From positions 1 through 9,982 of the forward strand of contig CALQZM010000030.1 of the NCBI GenBank assembly GCA_943349385.1: a DNA stretch of 9,982 nt, written 5' to 3'. This document shows, in pieces, positions 1 to 7,600 of the stretch. This stretch comes from Candidatus Peribacteria bacterium. GTDB taxonomy: Bacteria > Patescibacteriota > Gracilibacteria > UBA1369 > GCA-2718715. The translations under genes were made by a program, and so were the position numbers. How positions within the stretch are numbered: the stretch's first letter is position 1; each line of letters starts with the position of its first letter. The notes under the pieces are model-generated. The model saw nothing but the letters and a program-made list of their open reading frames with translations. It ran no database searches and was not told the origin of the DNA.

Positions 1-65
1 AAAAGGTTGTAAAAAAAGCAACTGCTAAAAAACGACCTGCTGCAAAAAAGGTTGTAAAAAAAGCA
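1..65. repeat. Exact 20-base direct repeat, 45-base period, in the Lys/Ala tail
   Basis: Bases 1-20 are identical to bases 46-65 and lie in the same reading frame, encoding the KVVKKA unit twice. A degenerate third version (GTTGTAGCTAAAAA) sits near 117-130, just before the stop codon. The array is poly-A rich and so prone to slippage or recombination, and tail length may vary between strains. Confidence 0.8.
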
Positions 66-137
66 GTTAAAAAAGTTGCAGCTAAAAAACCAGCTGCAAA
101 AAAAGCGAAGAAAAAAGTTGTAGCTAAAAAGAAATAA
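1..137 (+). CDS. 3' end of a gene with a lysine/alanine-rich histone H1-like tail (5' partial)
   Basis: The reading frame enters from outside the window (first whole codon at 3) and ends at TAA 135-137, giving 44 visible residues. They are almost only Lys, Ala and Val, with one Arg, one Thr and two Pro, in units such as KKVVKKA and AAKKPAAKKA. Such tails occur on bacterial histone H1-like proteins, on HU proteins with basic extensions, and on some ribosomal proteins; they bind nucleic acid without a fixed fold. The body of the protein is upstream, so its class cannot be decided here. A 20-base block at 1-20 recurs exactly at 46-65 (45-base period, 15 codons), which shows that the tail grows by in-frame repeat duplication. 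The gene is followed after 24 bases by a good intrinsic terminator, so it ends its transcription unit. Confidence 0.8.
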   Translation, partial: KVVKKATAKKRPAAKKVVKKAVKKVAAKKPAAKKAKKKVVAKKK

Positions 138-161
138 TTTTTTAGTACAAATTTTAAGACT

Positions 162-191
162 GAGTCTGTAGTTTTCTATAGGCTCTTTTTT
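162..191 (+). terminator. Intrinsic (Rho-independent) terminator after the basic-tail gene
   Basis: The left arm GAGTCTGTAG (162-171) and right arm CTATAGGCTC (176-185) pair over 10 positions, eight Watson-Crick and two G-U, around a TTTT loop (172-175). Six T residues follow directly (186-191). This is a textbook layout and separates the basic-tail gene from the pilin unit. The arms are not perfect inverted repeats, so on the opposite strand the wobbles become A-C mismatches; with no T-run on that side, it acts only rightward. Confidence 0.85.
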
Positions 192-210
192 ATTGTGACT
201 TAATTTTAGC

Positions 211-241
211 TTAGCCAAAAAAATATTTGGTACACTATAAT
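211..241 (+). promoter_or_regulatory. Putative sigma-70-type promoter for the pilin genes
   Basis: A perfect TATAAT lies at 236-241, downstream of the terminator and upstream of the pilins. The best -35 candidate is TTAGCC at 211-216 with a 19-base spacer, which is poor. Transcription would begin near 248 and leave a leader of about 107 bases before the pilin ATG at 355. A matching TATAAT precedes the large gene at 1440. In AT-rich DNA a single hexamer can arise by chance, so position and context carry most of the weight. Confidence 0.45.
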
Positions 242-264
242 TAAATTTTGCGTCTAGTAAAAAG

Positions 265-273
265 TGCTATAAA
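265..273 (+). promoter_or_regulatory. Alternative extended -10 element (TGCTATAAA)
   Basis: TGC precedes TATAAA, fitting the TGn extended -10 pattern, which does not need a strong -35 box. It would start transcripts near 280, right at the AGAAGGA motif, and shorten the pilin leader to about 75 bases. It competes with the TATAAT at 236-241 as the pilin promoter, and sequence alone does not decide between them. Confidence 0.25.
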
Positions 274-275
274 TT

Positions 276-324
276 AGAAGGATTATAGTTTATGTATTTG
301 CTATCTAGGTTGTACAAGGCTTAA
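276..324 (+). CDS. Possible 10-codon upstream ORF with its own ribosome binding site
   Basis: AGAAGGA (276-282) lies 9 bases before an ATG at 292, which opens a 10-residue frame (MYLLSRLYKA) ending at TAA 322-324. It is in the same frame as the first pilin, whose ATG follows 30 bases after this stop. This is the only start in the window preceded by a Shine-Dalgarno-like motif. It could be a leader peptide tuning pilin translation, or a chance event in AT-rich leader DNA. The peptide has no run of one amino acid typical of attenuators. Coding positions are 292-324; the listed span includes the ribosome binding site. Confidence 0.22.
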
Positions 325-354
325 AATATAACCGAATTAGTTAATTTATATTTT

Positions 355-828
355 ATGATTAAAAACAAAAAAGGATTTACCCTTATTGAGCTTTTAATAG
401 TTGTAGCTATTATTGGGATCTTGGCAGTTGCCCTTGTTCCAACAATTAGTGATGCACCATCTCGTGCTAGAGATGCAGCTAGAAAAACTTTAGTAAACAA
501 TGTAATTACGGCAGTTGAAAGTTATAATATTGACGAGGGTGGGTATCCAGTATTTGATAAATGTCTTAATGATACTACTGATACTGATGTTGCTGCTTTT
601 GTGACGGATTACCTTGGTGGTAAAGATCCAGTTTCTACCCCGTCGCGTGCTGAAACCGAAACAGGTTCGCCTGAGTGTAGTAATGCTGATGAAACTGCCG
701 TTTTTTATAATGGTACTACTTCTGGTTATACAGTAGGGATTGCACTTGAAGGAAAAGGTACTGATGCTACTGGTGCTACTGAGGAGGATACCGAAGGAAG
801 TGCATTTTTCGTAGTTGCAAGAAACTAA
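355..828 (+). CDS. Type IV pilin-like protein (prepilin), first of a tandem pair
   Basis: This 157-residue structural subunit of a type IV pilus or related filament is made as a prepilin in the inner membrane. The leader MIKNKKG is followed by FTLIELLIVVAIIGILA, with Gly at -1, Phe at +1 and Glu at mature position 5. That is the standard site for a PilD-type prepilin peptidase/methylase. The hydrophobic helix (residues 8-29) runs into an amphipathic helix with the ARDAAR...VITAVESYNID pattern, then EGGYP, typical of the pilin alpha-beta junction. The globular part is short, acidic and Thr/Asp/Glu rich, with two cysteines (C70, C108) able to form one disulfide. An in-frame stop at 322-324 bounds the start, and ATG 355 gives the classic leader. 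No Shine-Dalgarno site is visible; the bases just before the ATG are TATATTTT. Whether it is a major pilin, minor pilin or pseudopilin cannot be told. Confidence 0.92.
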   Translation: MIKNKKGFTLIELLIVVAIIGILAVALVPTISDAPSRARDAARKTLVNNVITAVESYNIDEGGYPVFDKCLNDTTDTDVAAFVTDYLGGKDPVSTPSRAETETGSPECSNADETAVFYNGTTSGYTVGIALEGKGTDATGATEEDTEGSAFFVVARN

Positions 829-834
829 ACCTCT

Positions 835-1305
835 ATGCGAAAAGCCTTTACTCTTATAGAACTTCTGATTGTAGTTGCAATTATTGGGATCCTAGCTACG
901 GCTTTGGTCCCAACTCTTTCTAACTCGCAAGGAAAAGCTCGTGATGTCGCACGAATTGCAGCTGTTAAAGATGTAATCACCGCCGCTGAAACTTACATGA
1001 TCGATAACTCTGTTCATCCATCAACTTCTAATTGTGCTCCTGATGCAATACCTGGGGTTTATACTAAATCAGATTTACCTCAACCAGTTGACGAAGATTG
1101 CGCTCACCCAAAATACGTAAAATTGCTAGATGGTTACGCAGTTACGGTTGCCCTCGAAGGTGCTGGTCAAGCAAATAGTTGTTACCAAGCTATTACTGTT
1201 CTTGTTACTGCTGAAGATGACACTGCAACAGCAAGAGCTGAGGTCTCGGATGATGAGCCTGACTGTGCAGAGACTGAGTTTTATGCCTACACCGTCGTCC
1301 GTTAA
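835..1305 (+). CDS. Type IV pilin-like protein (prepilin), second of a tandem pair
   Basis: This 156-residue paralogue of the preceding pilin starts 6 bases after its stop, so the two are almost certainly co-transcribed. The leader is only MRKA, followed by FTLIELLIVVAIIGILA with Glu at mature position 5. The residue at -1 is Ala instead of the usual Gly, which prepilin peptidases of some systems accept. The first 23 residues of the mature helix differ from the neighbour at one position only. Shared patterns continue with ARDxAR, VITAxExYxID and, near the C-terminus, GYxVxxALEGxG; the globular parts are otherwise diverged. It has four cysteines (C67, C89, C116, C144) against two in the neighbour, allowing two disulfides and possibly a more stable or specialised (minor or tip) subunit. 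No Shine-Dalgarno site is visible, so translational coupling to the first pilin is plausible. Confidence 0.92.
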   Translation: MRKAFTLIELLIVVAIIGILATALVPTLSNSQGKARDVARIAAVKDVITAAETYMIDNSVHPSTSNCAPDAIPGVYTKSDLPQPVDEDCAHPKYVKLLDGYAVTVALEGAGQANSCYQAITVLVTAEDDTATARAEVSDDEPDCAETEFYAYTVVR

Positions 1306-1332
1306 AAAATAAAAGTGTAAGTGTTGCAATTC

Positions 1333-1351
1333 GCATCCATTAGCATCCATT
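1333..1351. repeat. Short direct repeat GCATCCATT, two copies
   Basis: GCATCCATT occurs at 1333-1341 and again at 1343-1351, one base apart. The second copy supplies the left arm of the weak hairpin at 1345-1364; the first carries the same ATCCA and could pair with the same right arm in its place. It may be a duplicated hairpin arm or a small protein-binding site. No further copy was seen nearby. Confidence 0.6.
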
Positions 1352-1370
1352 GTTTTAGTTGGATTTTTTT
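1345..1370 (+). terminator. Weak intrinsic terminator after the pilin pair
   Basis: ATCCA (1345-1349) pairs with TGGAT (1360-1364) around a 10-base loop and is followed by six more T residues (1365-1370). The stem is only 5 bp, so it may leak and allow some read-through into the large gene. Its position 40 bases after the second pilin stop fits the end of the pilin transcript. Confidence 0.45.
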
Positions 1371-1439
1371 CTGTTTCTAAGCTGTAACTACAACACATCG
1401 CGGTACTAAATCAACTTACTTTAAGGGGCTAAGAAAAGG

Positions 1440-1445
1440 TATAAT
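1440..1445 (+). promoter_or_regulatory. Putative -10 box for the giant gene
   Basis: TATAAT at 1440-1445 lies 25 bases before the ATG at 1471. A -35 match is weak (TTACTT 1416-1421, 18-base spacer). Transcription would begin near 1452, leaving a leader of only about 18 bases with no Shine-Dalgarno motif and seven T residues just before the ATG. The gene would thus be nearly leaderless or depend on an AT-rich ribosome entry. Confidence 0.45.
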
Positions 1446-1470
1446 TGGCTAGATTAGAACCTATTTTTTT

Positions 1471-1608
1471 ATGAAGTTTAAAGGTCAGTTTCAAAAGTTG
1501 TACAGCTATTCGCAAAAACATTCGCGGATGACCAAAGCTCTAGCCTCTTTGTTGGTTCTAGCAATTGTTTCTCAGTACATAATTTTAGATCCCGCTATTT
1601 TAAAAGCT
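1471..1608 (+). other. Signal peptide or N-terminal membrane anchor of the giant protein
   Basis: Residues 1-22 carry six Lys/Arg and one His but no acidic residue. They are followed by a 17-residue hydrophobic stretch, ALASLLVLAIVSQYIIL (23-39). A signal peptidase I cut after ILKA (A46) is possible but weak, since -3 is Leu. If uncut, the segment would anchor the protein in the membrane with the rest outside. Either reading means Sec export. There is no lipobox cysteine. Confidence 0.75.
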
Positions 1609-4600
1609 AATACAGATATTTTTTCTGAAAATAATCAAGAAGATATAGTTATCATTTTAGCCGAAGAAAATTTATTAAGTAATAACGAAAACTACGATGG
1701 TCTCCGAGAAGGAGTTTTTGACGGACTTGGATTAAGCGAAAGAAAAATCCCAGACAGAATTAACCGATACGCGCTTGATGTTCAAAGTAAGTTGCACCAA
1801 ACCAAGGTAGAAATCATGAGAGTAAAAAAGACTGACTCTCCAGAGAAAATAGCTAGCTTACTAAAACAGGCTTATTTTCAAAATGTTTCTGATTTCGATG
1901 GACGAAAATTAAGTGGAGTAATTGTAGTTGGTGAAGTTCCGTTGCCAGTTGTTGATAAAGCAGGAAACCGATTTATTTCGATGTACCCTTATACTGATTT
2001 TGAAAGTCCAGTTTATACCTATAATCAAGATACGGATTTTTTTGAGTTTCAAGAATTACAAGCATCAGCGACTTTTCAACCAGAAGTTTGGCATGGTGTA
2101 ATAGATTTTTCGACCTTGAAAGAAATGTTTCCAGATTTAACCGAGGAGCAAGTAAATGCTAAATATGCAGAATTCTTTGATAAAAATCATTTATATCATC
2201 AAGGGAACGAAGATTTTTCGAAATTTGAAAAACAAATTTTCTTATCTGAGCCAGTCCACGAAAAGGAATCTTTAAATGCAACTGCTTACGAAAATTATCA
2301 AAGATATCAAGATTACGCCGAAGAGCTAGTTTACAATAGAATGAGCGGCAAACTAAATAAAGTAATAAATCCTTTAGCGGATTTTCCTGCCGAAGATCTC
2401 TATGGTGACGAAGTCGGTCCATCTACCACAAACTTAGATACAGCAGATACAGTTGTAGCTAGTTCAATTAAAAATGGAAATCAAACTGCGATTGATGTAT
2501 TTAAATCTAGTACCGGTAAACAGTTGGAATCGGTACTTGGTACAGGGCGATACACTGCGAGTAGTTTTTTTACTCCAATAACTGCAATTGCCAGAAAAGA
2601 TGATTTTTCGGCTCAATATTTTAAATTAATTAATGATTTAATCGAAACTAAAGTAGATACAGTAGCAGAGGACTTGCAGCAGGATTTAATTATTCCGAAT
2701 GGTGCAATTTTAAGTGGTCAAATTTTAACTACAACAGGAGGTATCGTGAGAATTGATCCTATTTCATTTGTAAATAATGCTCCAACTGCTAATTGGATCG
2801 ACGACACCTTTAATGCAATTGGTGCCATTCGTAAAGCTCAGGTAAGAAATGGTCTAACACCTTTTACTAACGCAATTAAACTAGGCTTAGATCCAAATTT
2901 TGAAATTCTAGATGTCGCTTTTGATAGAAACTATATTTTAAATTTTAATACTTGGATTTTTGGAACACCAGTAAACGAAATTAATTCAGCTGAACAATGT
3001 AGAATTATTCGGGGAGGCGGCACAGATAATCCTTTAGATAATTCGGTAAAGATTGTAAGAGGACTTCATACCGTTCCGATTGATCAAGATACAGTAGGGG
3101 AATTCTGTTTCGAAAAAACTACTGATCCTACTAATGTAAACTTTGAAGCTAATCAGATAACTTCAGATGTTTCTAGTTTTTCTCCTGCAAGTAAGACTTT
3201 TTGTTCTGAATTTTTTGCTGAAGATTTAAAAGAAAACTATCGAGCTAAAGTTGTAGCGGATGTTAAAAAAGGGCAACTTACTCACGAGTCATGTTTTAAT
3301 ATGAGACCTTTGCCATTGTTTGATCAAGTCCTTAATTTAAAGTATCCAATAGACCAGCCAGCTAATGTGGCAGCCCAAAACTTTAACTTGAGTAATCAAC
3401 CTGCTAAGGCTAACGAAATCATTATCAATTCAGGTACCGGATTAAGTCTTGACGAAGTATTGGCCGAATTGCCTGAATACGACAGACCTGCTGAGGATTG
3501 GAATGCATGGAGTTATTTTCTGTTAGCTAATCCTAAAAAAACTGAGTTCGTAATAAATAATCCAGAGAACTTACCTGGAATCGCTCAAGTTACTTTAAAC
3601 ATTGAACAATTAGTTAGGCCAGAAGCACTAACTAGAAAAGTTAAAAGTATCGTAAAACATAAAGATCCAACTCCAGAAATTATAACGGCAATCCAAAAAG
3701 GTGCGGTTACGCAGTCGCTACCAATCAATGCTACTAGGTATACAACTTTTGTTGATACCCAAGGTAGAAATGTAGAAATTGAATACCCGAACTTATTTAA
3801 AGCAGTCTCAGTTGCTGAATTTGAGCAACAATTAATTCAAGTGGAATCCAAATTAAATTCCTTGAGTGGCACTTCTGAGTATACAGGATTACTAACTGGA
3901 ATTTTGACTAATCAAGATGTATTTAGTGCTGAATTTACAGCCATAAACCAAGCTAGTAAAGCTAAAGTAGCTTATTTAATAAATTGGTCTAAATCTAATT
4001 TGAATCAAAAATATGCTTCGGTTTACGCTCAGTTTTTGAACAGTGCTTCGCCGCTTAATTTCGTGAACTTTCCAACCTCGTTTGAAGTTGCAATTATTAC
4101 TGCCGAAAATATTGATAACGCAATCGACACCGGAATTATCCCCGAGGACCTTTTAGGGTTATCTACAATTGATCAATTACAAGGCGTCCAAGAAACGTCT
4201 GCTGAAGTTTCTAATTTAGAAGATCTATTTAAAGATCAAGATCAATCTCGAAGAATAGATCAACAATCTATTGGTTCATCCGAAAGAGTACAAAATTCTT
4301 GTTCCACCTCAAATGAAGGCATTCCAGTAGTTCAATGGTTTTCTGATTATTTACCTTGTTGGCTAGAGTTAGTCAAAACTGTCGGAACTACTTTAGCACA
4401 ATCTATTAAGCCAAAATTGCCTAAGGTGTCAGAGATTTTAGCACCACCAAATGCAGTTGTTAATTCAATTTTACTTGAGGCTGACCTGCTCAACTATAGT
4501 TCAGAAAATCATACTCAAATTAATGTATCTGTAAAACTTTTAGACCAAAATAATAAAGTTTTAGCAGGATTGCCAAGAATTGTCGATTTAGAAGTTTCAA

Positions 4601-7600
4601 GTAATGCAGAGTTTTCAAGCAGTGCCGATAAAGATTTAACTAAACCAGGTGTACAATATTTTGCAGTATCACCGAATCAAAAAGTACCTCTAGAAATTAA
4701 GGCTGCAGGGGCAGTAACTCTAAAAGCTAGTTTAAAAAATCCCGATTCAGACGAACTAATTACAGAAACAAAAACATTTACAGTCCACCAAAATTTAAAT
4801 TTGGACTTCGGGTTAAGTCAAGAAGCTACTCAAGTAAATTCAAGCGATGGAATAAATTTTACAATAAAATTATTAAATCAATCAAATCAAGCGCAAGAAT
4901 TCTTGAGCCCAGAAGTTTCAATCAACAATCCATTATTAGGCGGATTGCAACCATTAACAGAAACTGTCGAAAACTCAACAGCAGAACCAAAATCCGAATA
5001 TCAATTTAAATTCATACCTGCAAATAAATCAGGTCAAGCAATTATAACCGTTAAATATCCAGATTTAAGTCCTGTTTCAAAACAAGTTACGGTAAGACCG
5101 TTAGCGCCTAAAAAAATATATTTCGAGCAATTGAAATCTGTGAGTAAAAATCTAGATATTACTGAAACAGAAATTAATTTAGTTGATCAATATAATAATA
5201 AAGTTAATGCCAATTTGAGTGATTTAGCAGTTACTGTAAGTGACGGTTCTAAGATTGAATTGTTAGCTGAGACCATAAGTATTGAAGCTGGAGTCGGCAA
5301 AATTCGTTACCGTGCAAAAGCAAATTCATCTGGAAATGCTTTTATAATAGTTAAAAAAGACGGACTTGAGGACGGAATACATAAAGTGGGATTCTCAAAC
5401 TCAATTAGTTTGGCTCGATTTAATCAGTATCAAAGTCCGGCGCTTTATTACGAACTTAAATTAAATCAAAAAGCCAAGGCCCCAGCTACAAACATTATTT
5501 CAACCGGAAAGGCTCAGGCAGTTTCAACTTACACAACTGATTTAGCTGGAATGTCACCGAGTTTTTATGTGCATCCAACTGGAGTAATTGAGGCTGTATC
5601 GCAAAATAAAATTACTGTAGGAATTGCTGAATTAAATAATCAACTGGTTTCTACAATCATAGATCAACAGAATAATCAGGTTGCTAAAGTTGGCGTTAAT
5701 CTAGAAGGATTAGAATTTAAGGGGATCTATTCAGAAGCCACAGATACAATTGCAGATCGTGGAATTTACATCGTTCCTGCTAAGGATTCACAGTTGATTT
5801 CAAATCCAGATAATCCACGGCAGTTTGTAGTAAATAAGAATCCAATATTTGAGATTAAAGCCACAGGTACAATTGCGCTACTTGGCGAAGATTTAAAATT
5901 AGAACAAAACAAAGATTTGAACATTTATGGTTTAAATGTTGTGCAAAAGGGTTCCGTGCTAGCAACAGTTTATTATAAATTTAATCAAGCAGACGCAATA
6001 ACAGTAACAGCGAATCTAGACAATTTAAGTTTTGCATATAAACAAGGCTATACTTTAAGTTCGTCGGCAGCTCCAAAAGGAACAATTTTCTACAACAAAA
6101 GTACAAAATTATTAAAATCTCAACTTCCTCAAGAAGGTTTAACACGTAGCAGTTCTGCTTTTGAATCAGCGAATACAAATTTGAATTCGGGGACTAAATC
6201 TATTTTACTATTTTCTGCAGGATTAAATGCAGGTGAGGCAAATAAACATTATCTGTCTGAAATTGGGATTTTAATTGGAGACCCTTCTATTAAATTAAAC
6301 CAAAGTCCTGCTTCTACCAATGGTTTCAACCAAGATATCGGTGACTTGATTGCTCAAACCGATGGCTTAACAAGTAGAGTAATTCCCTATAAAGAAGGTT
6401 TAATTATTACAGATTCCAAAGGATTTATTTCGCGTTATGATTTACAGTCGCAAAAATTCTATAAAAATTTATTACAAATACCAGCTGGCATAAAAGATTT
6501 AGTAACCTATAAACCTAACGCGTCAGACGAAAATTTAATTGTACTTACAAATAAAGCCTGTACTAATATAGATAGTTGTTTGTATTTAATAGATTTCTCA
6601 AATGATCAGGCCAAAAGTTTACCCATAGAAATTAATTTTGAAACTAAGGCAACCCAAGTATTTAGCTTTGACCATAACAATGATGGTGATACTGATTTAA
6701 TGATTCTAGGCGAAGATAATTTATTATATTTAGTACAATCTACGAACGAGCAATTACAGCCGGATCCTTCTACTATTGGCAGTATTTTTTCAGCCTTACA
6801 GTCTGATCAATCTTTAAAAGAACAAATTTGGATTTCGGCTGATAATTCAAGTGCAGCTGTTGAATCTGTTAATCTTTCTGTACCGATTACTCCAAGAGAA
6901 GAAGTGATTACAGAAACTGTTGCCGGCGGGGTAAGTTTTAATTCAGAAGTATTAATCACTAAACAAGATTACGAATTTAAACCTATTTTGGTAGATCCTA
7001 ATTTTGCTGCAACTTCAATAACTTTAACTGATCTAAACGGTGAGCTTTTAAGAGCTAATGATAGCGTTCGATATACAGTCAATTTAAGATCAAGTACTGC
7101 TTTAAGGAACGCAAATTTAAGTATTCCAATCCCAACAGATCATATTGTGGTAACTAGTAGTTTAACCTCTACTCCAGCCGCAACTCCAGCTGTCAGATTT
7201 TTATCGACAATACAAGCAGGACGCCCGTACATAATTAGTGGAATTAACGCAACAGCCAATCAAAATATTCAAGTTAGCTTTACTGCCAATTACAAACCAA
7301 CTTCGGCGAGCAGCACCCCACTAATTTCAATTGTAGATAACGAAGGTGATTTAACTCCAGATAGATTTCAAGATTTAAAAATAGTATTAACCGGTGAAAA
7401 TAAAGTAATTTACTATCACTCCGAAGTCTCAAGCTCAGGTGTGTTTAGTTATCAAAGATCCGAAGTAGAGCTCACTCCAAAAATTCTTGAAAATCCAAAT
7501 GAGGATTTTCCAACAGAATTACCCGAAACACCCTCTGCCCAACAAGAATTAATTAGAAACGTTCAAACCCAAATTGGTAACCAAGATACCGATAGTGATG

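Noticed and set aside
1130..1312. 60-codon + strand frame inside the second pilin
   Set aside because: It is an out-of-frame shadow of the pilin; the Leu/Gln-rich product and lack of a start signal do not support a gene.
1333..1351. Two-copy GCATCCATT as a CRISPR-like or iteron array
   Set aside because: There are only two copies one base apart with no spacer, so it is a simple local duplication near a terminator.
1126..1398. 90-codon minus-strand open frame over the end of the second pilin
   Set aside because: It overlaps a clear pilin coding region and its terminator, and its composition resembles an antisense shadow.
2044..2120. Active cysteine peptidase at the N-terminal domain (WHG motif, H208)
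   Set aside because: A His is present but no nucleophile cysteine lies within about 300 residues, and the His sits where the C25 fold would have a Gly-Arg strand. Catalysis is not supported.
2159..2422. 87-codon minus-strand frame (also 5981-6178 and 9492-9695)
   Set aside because: All are antisense to the uninterrupted giant gene with no independent coding evidence.
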